DNA of 64,000 nucleotides from Chimonanthus salicifolius (lineage: Eukaryota; Streptophyta; Magnoliopsida; Laurales; Calycanthaceae), in the NCBI GenBank assembly GCA_013350335.1, contig CM023540.1:43817222-43881221 (forward strand), written 5' to 3'. Shown here one piece after another: positions 12,011 to 26,000 of this stretch (positions are counted from its first letter, which is position 1; each line of letters opens with the position of its first letter). The notes below the pieces were generated by a model. That model saw only the letters and a program-made list of their open reading frames with translations. It did not search any database and was not told the origin of the DNA. Made by a program: the position numbers and the translations under genes.

Positions 12011-14065
12011 GGTTAAAACAAAAGTAAGATGAGCATGCAAGGTTCATGCACAATCTCCACTAAATGGAGATGAATTCACCAATTCCATGGTGGAGTCCAA
12101 TTACAATCTCATGTGGCCATTATTCTCAATGAAGGCTTCACACCTGCTGAAATGAAGGCCTTGCTCCTATCTAGGACTTCACATTCATTACCAACGAGAA
12201 AGTGAGGGTTTCCATACACAACTTACAAAGTTCTATTAAAAAGACATTCTAAAAGATTATGGGCAAGCCCTACATGGCTACATGTATCATTTGTTGGGTT
12301 TATAGGTCTATCATCATATGGGACCCACTCATCAATTCCATGAGTGAGTTTTCAGATACGGGGCAAGTTATGGTTCCCATATCCAGTGACATTTAGCTCG
12401 TGTGAGTCTCTTCACACATAAGGGTATTGGAATTCATAACTTGAGTTTAGGAGGTGGTTTACCGGTTTCCTCAAGGAAATCAACTCTGTAGAAAAAATTA
12501 CGTTTCGGTGCAATTGATATCATCCAACATATGCAACAAAATTTGGTGTCGTTTTAGGTTCCAGAAACCCAACTTGGCTATTGTTTTACATCAAAACCCT
12601 TATTTCCATTTAAAAATGAAAGAAACGTTGTCTTACCAATCCATTTGAAAATGAACAAAATGTTGTCTTACCGAGGGTTCCCAACCCCCCACCCCATGCC
12701 CCTCCTCCACCACCTCCTCCTTTCCCTCTGTGCCCCATTGGAAATGGATTCCTTGGAAGAAGATGAAAGGGTCTCATTTTCTATGCTCTTGGGTAAGAGC
12801 CCTTATTCGATGAAAGAAGAGAGGAAAGGTCTCATTCTGTGCTCTTCATTTTCCATAAGGTAGAAAATGGCAAAAACCTCGAGGAGAGAGTTGGGAGGAA
12901 GAAAGAAACCCATGTGAAAGTTCCTCACTTCCTCTTGTTGTAAAGAGAGATGAGAGAGATTGTTTCTTTTCTCTTTCAATCAAGAGAGTGGTGAAGGGGG
13001 GGTCTTGTATTCATGAGATGGTAATCCTCAAACTAATGCCGTGAGAAGGCGTGCTTGTGGCCCTGTTCTTGTATAGTGGATTCGAATTACGGCCCTGTGG
13101 TTTTTCCCTCTTGATTTTGTTTTGAGCGGTAATAAAGAGAATAAATTGTATTAATAAAGGGCAATGTACATGAGATGGCAACAATGGGTCTAAAAGGTAT
13201 AGATCTACATGATGCCGATAGGAAAAAAAGAGTACATCAAATTACAAAAACAGTCATGAGTACAACAAAAAGACGACTCTTCCTAAAGAACTCTCAGAGA
13301 TGGGGTTTTTCCCTCTTGATGTGAGAGGGTTTTCCACATAAATTGGTGTGTGCATTTCTCTTTTTTGCTCTCTTTATTTCCTCCATCTCATCGCTTCTTG
13401 TGGTTATGGTAGATTGCTAGTTTCAAATTGTAGATATTTATTTAAATACCTAAGTGATTCACAAAGAGGAGAACAGTTGTTTATTTTTTTAAACATGCTA
13501 GCATTCTGTGATTGATTCAAATAACATACCTGACCTCTTGGCAGTTACGTGGGAATATATTTTTCATACCAGTTTATCTATATTTTAATGCTTGCATGAC
13601 TTAAAATATATTTATTCACAAGAATGTTATGATGTCTGTCTACATATCGAATTTTGAAGCACACAATTATTCATGGACTTCTGAAGGTAGCATACCTATT
13701 TATGAAAAAAATAGAGAACTTGCTGTTTTCCAACATTCAGCTGCCATTGATACCAAAATAAGGCAAAATGCCACCCCCGTTTAACAGAAACAAGTTTGCC
13801 CTATTAGAAATTTATCATAAGGACTACACTGTTGCGTAGTAAAGTTTCTAATAATCCCTTAAAGGTGCCACTTTCTGGATTCTTTGATATGGATTGAATC
13901 ATTTGAGGAAGTTCATGTATAGGTTAATGTTTATTTGACCTAGAAAACCTAAGTGCAAGATGTATAGGTTAGTGTTCCTTTGACCTGGAAAACTTAAATG
14001 CGAGATTGGTGTATGGCATTCATTTAATTCATTAGGTTTCATTTTTATCATTTTCTGGAAATCAG
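12011..14065. other. No gene seen; intron or intergenic
   Basis: No protein similarity or intact exon recognised. Features are two short related words (ccaattccatggtgga near 12080 and tcaattccatgagtga near 12333), a pyrimidine-rich patch at 12680-12740 and AT-rich sequence from 13400 on. It ends in a good acceptor (atttttatc...atcag) at 14065, so at least its right part is probably an intron of the gene that follows. Confidence 0.5.
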
Positions 14066-17000
14066 GAATTAGAGCAAAGGGAACGAGAAGGACAACTAGA
14101 TGAAGGATTTTTGTCGGAAGTTAATGCACAACTGAGACAGGTGAGACATGTTGTTCTTTTTTTAATTGGTAATTAAGTCCTTTTATTCTTTCTGCTTCAT
14201 TTCTGAACTTCTGATTTAATTTTTTTTTTTTTGAGCAGTTGAAACTTCTGATTTAATTTGTTCTCTGTTCTTTTATTCAGTACTGTTAGTTTTCATCAGA
14301 AAATGTATATAATATAAATAGAATGCGTCACGAGACCTATACTAAAAAGCAAAACAATGTGCATACAATCATCCAACATACAATGCAAAATCACAACAAA
14401 CCAACATAAGACTCGGATTTCCCAATTGTTTCCTTTGCTAGAAAGTCTGCCACCCCATTAGCGGTTCTTGTGACATGCTTTGACTTAATAGCCTTCCCAA
14501 AACAGTCTACGATCTTGTTAAAGGTTAATATCAATCCCCATGGAGGCTTATTCCTACCATTTGCCTACTACAATTAACTTTCCTTCCCCAAAGGCATTCT
14601 ACGACTCCAAGGTGATGCAGGACAAACTATAGGGTGACCCTAACTGCCTAAATTTAGTTTCCTAAATATTAGGAGGGATGAAAATAGTATACCCTAAATC
14701 TAAGAATGAGCTGAAATTAAAGCAATCAATTAATATAAGAAAATCAATAATATAAATTTATAACAAATAATCACAAATACTAAGGGAATTGATCAATTGT
14801 GACGAATATTGGCTGATTTAATCAAAACTAATGGTTAATTAGGTGGTCATTGGTTAATACGAGTCAAAAAAATGCACATGACGTTAAAGGTAATAGGGTA
14901 AAACGAAAATGGGTTGGGGCTTACGGTAGAAATAGAATAAAGAAATAAAGGGAAGGAACGAAAGATAGGGAAAAGGGTCTTGACGGAAGCTAGAAGAAGG
15001 GGATATGGCTGCGGCAAGGTGGGAATGGTTTGATTGGGATCGGCGAAGGCTTGAGGAGGAGGGGATATGGCTGCGGCAAGGTGGGAATGGTTTGACAGGG
15101 ATCGACGTAGACTTGAGGAGGAGGAGACAAGGAAAAGGGATGTTTGGAGTGACATGACAGTGAAAATAAGGGATGGATTAGAGGGGACGCGGCAGTAATG
15201 GAGGGGTTTTGGATTTGTGAATACAAAATAAAAAAAAAAGGAAGCAAAGAAGAGAGAAAAGAAGAAAAGAGATAGGAAGAGAAGGAGGAGAGAAGAAGAG
15301 AGGAGAAGATAGAGGAGTACCTGAAGAAGATGTGGAAAGGAGAAGGAGAAGATAAAGGAAGAATTGTTTATTGGCTTCACACCAAACCCTCAAGGGGAAA
15401 TCACCATGCGCATAGGCGACGGCTCCAAGCTTTCGTTTCACACTTGTTTTCTTTGTCCCCCTCAAATGCTTCTCCAAGAGGGTTATAAAAACCCTATGTA
15501 ACTTAAGTTGGCTTGGCCTGGCTCGAAACTGGACCCAAGCCCAGCTGGGCTGCTCTGCATCAATCCCCCCATCGAAGAAAAAACTCGACTTCAAGTTCTC
15601 AGATGAAAAGAAAACAAATCAAATCACACGTGCGCCTTCCCAGTGTGGGGGTCTTCAAATGATATCTGTGCATACGTGAGGCCGACAAACGTCATCTAGT
15701 CGGGCTGACATCGAGCTACAATGGTAGTGCAGTAGTGGCTCTCCTCCGCCATCGATGGTATACTTTGAATCCAAAAGTGTCATCACGATTAACTCTCGAT
15801 GGCATCAACAACAAGATGTGAGTAAAATACACCTTCGATGAGACAAAACTTTGATGTCGCTCTAGGAGATATGGATCAGGTTGCTGTAGCTCACATTTAG
15901 GCAACCACGTGACATCTATCATGGGCTTGGGCTTCCTCGTCACAAGATACTTCTTCTAACCTCCGGACCTTAAGAAGAACTCGACCTCAAGTTCCAGCGA
16001 ACGAGAAAAAAGCAAACCAAATCCCATGTGCGCCTCGCCAGTGTGAGGTCTTCAATGTGTAGCTTGCGACATGAGACAAATCAACCCACATGCGCATCTT
16101 CTTTGAGTGGGGTCTTCAAATGATATATGCTCGCGTAAGGCCTTCAGTCAACATCCAATTGAACTATCATCGAACTACCAGGAGACCACTGTATCAAGTC
16201 TATCCCGTCGTCGAGGATATATGTAGAAACCTGCTCTATCGTCACTAGCATATCTCCTCGAGTGGAAGGAAGGCAACTCCGATGAAGAGTGGAAACTCCA
16301 AAGTCACCTCAATAAGTCCGGATCAAGTCGATGTGGCTCCTCCTCCATCAATCCTGTGGTGTCTGTATATAACCGATGCTTCCACTTGACAAGGTACCAC
16401 TGGAAACCTCTTGAAAATGTAGAAAACACTCTCTCTTCCAGGATGAAATCTATCTTCTCGTTTTTGGGAAACAAGGAAGGCAAAAAAAAATGGATCAGTG
16501 AAGGTTGTATAGGTGTAGGCTGTGGTTATGGAGTGGGACAAGGTGATGGTCTGGATTGAGGGGAGTTCCCGGTTGTGAGGGTTGGCTAGATGGTGGACGA
16601 CAGGTGTTGTGTTTTAAATTTATACTCGCAAGCGAGCCAACCATTCATAATATAGCTTAGGAATACGAGGTCGAACCCGTCGGAACTTAAGAAAATATAT
16701 CCATGAAAAAACCCACTATGGAATTATATATTTTAAGAAATTTAGAAAATCATAGAAATAAATTTTAAATATGGAATTATTTCTCTAATCTAGGAAATTT
16801 AATTTTAATTTAGAACTTTCTAAAGATAGAAAAGAAAGTCTAAAAATAGAAACTAACCATTAAAGAGATCTAATTTTCATGAAAACACGATTTATCTAAT
16901 TTCAATTAAGATGGTGGAATTAATCTAAAAATCATAAATAATCTTAACCTAATTTAGATCACAAAATTAAGATGCAATTAATTAATTACCAACCTAGTTC

Positions 17001-20000
17001 CACAATTTTAAAGATTTTGAATTTATAAACAAAAGAAAATTAAAATTACCTAAATTACCTCTGTCCTTATTTACTGTGGAACTGGCTCGAAGAATCAAGA
17101 AGGCATTATTTTCCATATTTTGAAAATAAGATAAAGGTCTAGACTACAGTGCTCATGTAAATTACCAATCATGCATTCAAAATTTCCATCCATAATTATT
17201 CTAAAAATTAGATCCATGAACTTCATTAATTCAAGAATTCCAAATTAAACCTTAGACTAAACAGAATTTGAACTTTTTCTCCGACGTAAATATTTCAGTG
17301 CATTCTTAAAAAGAGGGATCTTAATAAGAGCCTTAGATCGAAGAATGAAGTCTATTTAATCTAAATATTTCAATACATTTAATTTGAAAACTTTAAATTA
17401 AATCCACACATAATCTTATTAAAATAATAAAAAATAAAATCAAACTTTCATCATACAATAAATGAATAATTGGAAAACCATTGACTAATATTTCAGCACA
17501 CCTTTAATTTATTATTAAAACATGAAATTAAAATTACAACTCAATGGATTTTTAGAATAAAAGAATACAAAAATTACAATGGAAAATTTCATAATCTACC
17601 CACCTAAGAACCCTTGCAGAAATCAAAATCCCACTGTCTCTTTGTCTCCTCTTCCTCTCCTATGCACGACCCTTCAATTTTCAGCAAAGTTCTATTTTCT
17701 CAATGGGAGAGGGATAATATTTATAGATGAAAGGAGGTGGAGTGAATGGCTTAGATTTAAAGATTTAAATAAAGCAAGGGACACTTGGAGGACTGATATG
17801 TTTTGTGCTAAACGTGGAATGGCTTAAAGGAGGTAAGCAGGCCAAAAAACCCAGTAAAATTCGTGCAAGGTGTGAACACAAAGGGGTTGAGTTGGCCATG
17901 GTGTGAACACACCATGGAAAGTGGGTGCAAAATCCCGTTTTTTACATATGTACCACCTTGCAGCTCAATTTTGACCTAGTTCGCATTCGAATCACAAAAT
18001 TTCATAAACTGCAAAGTTGTAGCCCTTGAAGTCTTCTTTCTAAACCAAAACGAATCAATGCAATCAGATATCGGAGTGGAAAGTTATGGTAAAAATGCTG
18101 AAGCTGTGTCAAAATATTCCTTCTAAGTTCTTCCAAATTTATTAATTATTCTCTCCTCCACACGTGCTTGAATTTAAATGCTTCATTTTTTTCATATCTT
18201 CAATTTATTAAATTTAATAATTTATCTCACCACTTTAAAATAATAATAAAAATCTAAAAAATTACTGAATTAATTCAAACTCTCATAAATGGATTTGAAT
18301 TAATTAGTTTACACTGAAATCCTAAACTGTAGTGAAATAAATATTAAAAATACGTTCATTCCAAGAATATCTCTTGTTGTGCAAATTTTAAATTTATAAC
18401 TCGCAAGGGCACGAATCATTAGATAGTATAGCGATTTAGTGCGAGGTCGAACCCATCGGAACTTAGGAAGATATATTGGTGAAAAATATGCATTCAATTA
18501 CGTAATTTAAGAAATTTAGAAAATATGGAGATAAATCATGAACATGGAATTATTTCTCTAATCTATGTACTTTAAATTTAATTTAGAAACATTCTAATAA
18601 TAGAAAACAAAATGGAAAATTAAAATTTGTGAATTTGAATTAAGATGGTGGATTTAATCTAAAAATATTAAATAATCTTAACCTAACTTAGAAAACAAAA
18701 TTAAGTTGGAATTAATTAATTTACCAACCTAGTTCTCCAATTTGATGAGTTTTTGAATTTTAAAAACAAAAATAAAATTTAAAACACCTAAACTACCTCT
18801 GTACATATTTACAGTGGAATTGGATCAAAGAATTATGGAGGTTTTATTTCCCATATTTAAAAAAAAAAATCAAGGCCTAGAATATGTAGCTCACATTTAT
18901 TATTTATCATGCACTCAAATTTTCCATCTATCCTCATTATGAAATTTATGAAATCAATTAAACTAAGAAAATTCAAATCCGGCCTTAGACTAAATAAAAT
19001 TTCAACTTGCAATTTCGAATCTAAATTTTTTTCTGCTCTTAAAAAGAGCCTTAGACTGATAAAATCAAGTTCCATTTAGTCTAAAATATTTTTCTCCCTT
19101 CATTGAACAACTTAGAATAATCTCTCACATAAATCCATAAAAAGAATTAAATAAAATCAAATTTTCATTATATTAAAATAAATAAGTGGAAAACCATAAT
19201 TCTAAGTGTTTTTCTGCCTTTCATTTATTAAAAAATTTGGAATTAAGAATTACAATGCATGGAATTTTGGATTTAAATAAAAAAACAAAACAAAAAGATT
19301 CATGGACTTTTTGAATTTATAACTGAATTTAATCACAATGACATTGAATTGAAGAAATTAAAGGAAAACAAATTGTACTTTTATTAATGGAACTGAATTA
19401 CATGACATGAATTAAAATAAAAGAAACTAATTACAAAAGAATAAAATAAAATAAAATAAAAACACTAACAAAAAACTCCAAAATTCTTCAATGCTCCAAA
19501 CTCTCCAAAATCCCAAAACTCCAAATTCTCTAAGTTAGGTTCAATTTTCTCAATGGGAGGGGGATAGTATTTATAGATGAAAGAAGGTGGAGTGAATGGC
19601 TTGGTTTTAAAGACTTAAATAAAGTAAGTGACACTTGGAGGACTGATATGGTTTGTGCTAAACATGGAATGACTTAAAGGAGGCAAGGAGGTGAAAAAAA
19701 ATAGTAAAATTCGTGCAAGGAAAGTGGTGCAAAGTCCCCTTTTTTACACATGTATCACCTTGCAGCTCAGTTTTGGCCTAGTTAACTTCTGAATCATGAA
19801 AAGTAATAAACTACAAAGTTGTAGCCCTTGAAGTCTTCTTTCCAAGCAAAAAAGAATCAAATTAATCGGACATTGGAGTGAAAATTTATGGTCAATATAC
19901 TTAAGTTGTGTCAAACCTTCCTTCTTTTTCTCCACTTCTTATTTTGTTTCTTTTTCCTTAATCTACTTGCCAAATTTGTAAATCTTCTTATAATGACTTG

Positions 20001-23000
20001 TAAATTTCGAATTTCTCCATATGCATCTTGAGATGATGAAAATCGACTTCACACATGTGGATTTCTTCATGGGCTTTTCTTAATGAGCTTAATAATTGAG
20101 CTTTTCAGAGTCTGGAAAATCTAAGAAATAATTTTACCACTTACAATCAATTCTAAAAATGTACTAAATTAATTCAAACTCTCATAAATGGATTTAAATT
20201 AATTAGTTTACAAATAAAACCCCTAAAATTGTGATAAATAATTATTAAAAATTTCAACTTTCCAAAAATATCAACTTATGCCCATAAATTGTAAAATTCA
20301 CCATTTGAATTCTTATATCTTATATTTCCCTGTAAATCCTACAAAACTTCCAAAATTCTATTAAACATATCCTAAAACACACAAAACAAGGGCTAACTAG
20401 TCCAAATACAAAGGTAAAATCGTCATCTTCCTGTGCTCATCATCTCTTTCCAAAAATAACAGCTCCGAAAAATAGATTTCTTCTCAATTTCTCCATTTTT
20501 CTTCCATTTAATCCTTATGTCGTGTAATTACCAAACATACGTGTAAAACTCCAAAAATCCCATTAATGATATTAAAAACACTGAAAACAAGGGCTAACTT
20601 ATCCAATATTCAGGGGTAAAATATTCAATTTCCAGTGTTCATCAACAGGACAATGTGAGGGTTAAGGTGATGATTTAGATTGAAGGGAGTTCTAGACTGT
20701 GAGGGTGAGCTAGATGATGGCACATGTAAAGGCTGAGGGGACTGTATTGGTGCGTGGCATGGGTCATGGAGCGAGTCATGTCGTGGTTCAGGCTGTGGGC
20801 AAAAAGGCTAGTAGGATCAGGGTGAGGCTGTGGGTCAAGAAGGCCAATATGTGGAATAGGGTCATGTTGATGTGGGATGGGGCTTGTAGGTGAAGGTGCT
20901 GGAACTGGACAGGGTCTGAGGTCCTCCACATGATCATTCACATCAAATCCCTTGGATTCACAATGAGAATCTGCAGCAAACTTATATTTTTCATTGCATA
21001 TATTAATGTGACTTTTAATTTCAGTGTGCGAGTCATGAATGTGCAGTGCACATGCATGAACAGACTCACTAAACTTGGGCGACACTGGCATTGGAGTAGG
21101 GTCTATGGATGGGGATGGTATGGAAACACACCTAACCAAGGCAAGAGAAGATCCTTTGTTCTTTTCATCATCACTAGGGTTTTCTTCAATTTCAACGATT
21201 TCCACATATTCACTTTCCTGATCAGTCTCACCCTTAGACTGTTCAATTTCAACGATCTCCACATATTCAATTAGAACAGTTGCTTCTGGTTCAAAGTCAA
21301 TAGCATGCTGAATATCACGCATGGGAGAGAGCTCATCCGGTAAATCGTCAGGGAAGGCATCCTAAAACTCTCTCATAATCGACTCAACCTCCCGCGGGCA
21401 ATCAACACTAGGCTCGGAGGATGTTTCTCTAGTGACCAATGTAAATTCAATGTCCTCTTTAGCCTCTTTCTCAAACTCTATAGGACTGAGAGTATACAAG
21501 GTTTTGGGTTTTGAGCTACTGTTGTTTGTGCCCTTGCTTGGCTTTTCCACCTCATTCTTTGGTGTTTTGGGGGAAAGAGGGTTCAACTTAATCCTTTTAC
21601 CCTCAAAGGTGAATGAGCACACGTTCGACCTACTGAAAAATGTGGCAACTATGTTATACAACCACGGCCTCCCCAAAATAATGTTACCTACTTCCATAGG
21701 TATCACGTCGCACCATACAATGTCTTTATAGGATGAAAATTCGACAGGTACATGACACTGTTGAGTCATGGGAATAGATGACGAGTTCACCCACACAACC
21801 CGATATGGGTGAGGATGGGCGATAGGTGACAACCCTAATCGGGAAACTGTCGACGAAGCAATGACATTTGTACGTCTTCCACTATTAATGATAACCTTAC
21901 ATGCCTTGTCACTGCTTTTAGCAAAGGTGTAGAAAATATTACTCCTTCGCCAATCGTCACTCTCTGTTGGTTGTGTTAGGGCACATCGACGCACCACCAT
22001 CACACGCTGGGTATTACCGTCCCCATGGGGGTACGAGTCTCCTTGCACAATCCAAGCCATTCTCAAAAGTCCTTGTACTCATCCTCATCGATGTCTGCCA
22101 AATTGGGCTCATGGACTTCTTCCCCTTCTCGACGCTCAAGATGGGCTATGGTGGTCCGTAGATCAGTAAGCACTTTGACTAACATGTTGAAGTCCATAAT
22201 GAGAGTATCAGAATTGGATTGTCCAATTTGGGAACTCATTTCGGGATGCTATTCCTGACCACTACGGGTGGGCATGCACTAGACACACGCACTACGATAC
22301 CCCTAGACTCACAGATATGGGACAGACTAAATGCTATGCAATGATATAAGTAGAAATGCAATGCAATTTTTTTTTTAAATTAATTAATTAATTTATTTTT
22401 CACTAAATGCAAATCTAAGACACTGGATGTTTAAGGAAACACCCTAATTTGGTTCTAATACCAATTTGATGTAGGACAAACTATAGGGTAACCCTAACTG
22501 TCTAAATTTAGTTTCCTAAATATTAGGAGGGATGAAAATAGTATACCCTAAATCTAAGAATGAGCTGAAATTAAAGCAATCAATTAATATAAGCAAATCA
22601 GTAATATAAATTTATAACAAACAATCACAAATACTAAGGGAATTGATCAATTGTGACGAATATTGGATGATTTAATCAAAACTAATGGTTAATTAGGTGG
22701 TCATTGGTTAATATGAGTCAAATAAATGCAGATGGGGTTAAAGGTAATAAGGTAATACGAAAATGGATTGGGGCTTACGGTTGAAATAGAATAAAGAAAT
22801 AGAGGGAAGGAAAGATAAGGAAAAGGGTCTTGACAGGGATCGGCGAAGGCTTGAGGAGGAGGGGATATGGCTGCGGCAAGGTGGGAGGAGTACTTGAAGA
22901 TGTGGAAAGGAGGAGAAGATAGAGGAAGAATTGTTTGTTGGCTTCACACCAAACTCTCGAGGGGAAATCACCATGCGCCTAGGCGACGGCTCCAAGCTTT

Positions 23001-26000
23001 CGTTTCTCATTTGTTCTCTCTGTCCCCCTTGAATGCTTCTCCAGGAGGGTTATACAAACCCTATGTAACTTAAGTTGGCTGGGCCTGGATCGAAACTGGG
23101 CCCAAGCCCAGCTGGGCTGCTCTGCATCACAAGGCTTTCCTAATGCCTAAAACTCTGCTTCATTTTTCCTTCTCTACTTATATAACATAGTTATACCTCG
23201 ACCATCATTTATACTTTCTAGTCTTCTAGTTGACTTTGATATGTTGCATGTTTCACTAACTTCTTGTTCTTGTTCATCTTCTTCTTTCACTCTCTCAGGC
23301 TACAGAGGATGTAGATAAACCAGGGCTTCAAGCCATGTTGCAAAAGGTCTTACAGCTTTATGCTTCCAAAGTTTTGTCAAAGCGTAGCTATGCATACAAA
23401 GGTGGTAAAATGGTAGTTTATTTACATAAAATTAACGCCTTGAGTTTGATTTTTTTTGGAGTAAACCACAATGGAGAAACTATAGCTACAAAGCCTTCTC
23501 ATTCGTCATTAGGTGCATTCTCATGAGGATGTTAGTTCTGATTACTGTTTGGCTTGTGAATATCTAGGGTGCAACTTGGGTTTTGGGCTTATGACCAACT
23601 CAACCCAAGTAAGCAGATTAATCTTCTCCATTTCAAATTATGGGTTGTGGGCTCAAAACCTTGACCCATTTTTAGCTTGGCCTAGGCTAGAGTTGACCCT
23701 TGAGTAACCTGGCCCACTATATATAACTGTTTTCTACTTAACCCAAAATCCATAAAGACATAGGCCAATCTTATTTGTTATAGGGATGCAAATTGAGTCA
23801 ATTGGAGAGGAGTAGACCAACATAAATGTGGAGAAAAGGAATAAAGAAAGACATGATAGATTACAAGGTGATAGATCGTATGGTTTATGATAGGACCAAT
23901 TGGAGTAAAACTCTAAAGGTTGAACCCAAACAGATGAGATTATGGCTATGATGATGATGATGAGGTTGAGTCAAGTTAAGTCAAGTAAGGGTTGGTTTAC
24001 CAAGCAAGGTCCAAAAATAGTGGCCCGAATTTAATATAGGTTGGCTGTGCTTGCTCTCTATTCAATCTTGCACGTCCTATAGATATTTAATTTGTGCAAT
24101 CAATAGATAATAACCTTCCTCATTTTCATCTCAACCAGTTCCTGCTCTATTGCAATGATTGTTGGAGTGGCCAGTCAATTAGGGGTGACAAATTCTAAAC
24201 TTGCTAACTTGATCCAAATGCAACTTGAAATTAGGGTTTGGATTGAGGTTCTTGACCTATTTAATCGATAGTTCGAGTTGACCCAAACCCACTTTATAAA
24301 GGAGATGGTTGGGGATGTTAACAAAGTTCAAGTGACATGACCAACCTGAACCTGTTTCGTCCTTACAATTATGAACCAACCCACCACCTACCCTAGAGAA
24401 AAGCAATGCTCAGGTTCATTATTACGACTCGTTTAATAAATGGTTGACCCAAGCCAACACAATTGATAAATGGGTTAGGTTGGGTGAGGCAACCTAAGTG
24501 AATCAGACTGATCTAACTTGGCCTGTTCCCTCCCTTACAATTAATATTCATATATCATCTGTTGTTTAGTAAATATTAAACTTAGATATGCAAATGTCAT
24601 AATGAATCTTCATTTGTGTCTTGAAAATTAGTTCTTTCACTTCTATGACTAATAACGGATGATGACCTATTTAAAAAAATGAAATAGGCTACCTTTCAAA
24701 ACGAAATGAAATAGTCCTGTAAATTTTCTATCATTAAATACCTAAATAAGGAAGTAAGTTTTTATCTTGAAGCGCTTACAAATTGGAACTTTGCTTTTAA
24801 TTTTGAATGCTAGGGTAACATATCCTTGAGGATTCTTTGGGGTTAAGAATAATCTCAAAAGTCTCAAGGTATATAATTTGTTTATATTGGACTTGGGCCT
24901 TTTGTTGTGATGTGGAAAAAGTACAACCAATTTGAAAGGGAAAATAAAGTTCAAATCAAATCAAATGCCTACATCATCAGGTGAAAGAGAAGATGACTTC
25001 CCACTATATCAGAGAGAAGAATGAGAGAATTAAAATATGCCTACAAAGAAATTTCATAAAAGCAAAACCCATTCCCATAGGCTTACTTGTACAAGGTTGA
25101 CATAACCTTATTCCCAAAGTGCAACACCCACAAATAGTGTCTCTAACACAAAACCATTGAGCTAGAAATTCAATTATACAAATCTCTCATAGATGTGAAA
25201 AAATCATTCTTTCTAAAATCCTTACATTAGACCCTCAAAATAGGAGTCTCTACAAGAGAGATAACCACCTTTCGTGGATTCAATTTTCCCAAACAAAGGG
25301 ATGGTGCCAATAGGAATATTTCACAAAATTAGAAACCAAGCGGCAAAATGAGAGAATCATCTTCACCTTGGTGAGAGTTTCATCTAGCTCTATGAAAATG
25401 TTGATCAACCTGTCTCCACACCCTCATGAAGTGCCTAATCCCAGCACTGTTGAAATCTCTTTAAAAATTTTCCATCAAACTGTTGCCACCTCAATCTTTG
25501 CCTTCAATGGTACCATTGTCATTGTAGTGTGTTAATGTCATATGAATTACAATCCGACCACATAGAATCAAACATGGGCCAACTAAAGCAAAAGGGGAAT
25601 CCAACTCAAACCAAAGCTCCAATGCCAACTTATTATGACATTGAGAAAGTAAAATTCGAACTTTGGAAGGGAAAAAAATAAAATTTAAATCAAATCATAT
25701 GTACCACAAGGTAAGACCAAATTTAATATGGTTTGGCAATTATGCCCATGTCCATGAGTGAAGACAGCTTTCCACTCTCAAAGAGAGAACAATGAGAGAA
25801 TTACTAATATGCCTACAAAGAAATTCGGAAAGGGCAAAAACTGCTCTCTCACTTGTTGAAGGTTGACAGAATCCTTTTCCATTAGTATGAGACCCACAAA
25901 TAGGCTCTCTAGCCCAAAACCTTTGACATGAGAAATTCAATTCTACAATCTACTGTATTTATAGAAAAGGTTTTTCCTAAAATTCCTATTTTAGGTCTTA

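Larger units (their letters stand above)
14613..23129 (-). mobile_element. Gypsy-type LTR retrotransposon in intron 1, incomplete internal region
   Basis: 8517 bp flanked by an exact TSD, caagg (14608-14612 and 23130-23134). Both LTRs have TGATG...GCATCA ends. On the minus strand the primer-binding site TGGTATTAGAACC lies just inside the right LTR (about 22464-22452) and the purine tract GGGGGGAT lies at 15570-15563. A retropepsin region (22066-21362) is recognisable, but I find no reverse transcriptase or integrase, so it is non-autonomous or deleted. A nested LTR pair fills 16605-20644. The element lies between two intact exons and must be spliced out. Confidence 0.9.

Noticed and set aside
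14847..15380. Long open frame of 177 codons on the minus strand
   Set aside because: It lies wholly in the 3' LTR of the gypsy element and encodes Ser/Leu/Phe-rich low-complexity sequence from the A/G-rich tract.
16356..16559. Small open frame of 67 codons on the plus strand
   Set aside because: It overlaps a similar minus-strand frame in the gypsy internal region; neither has protein similarity.
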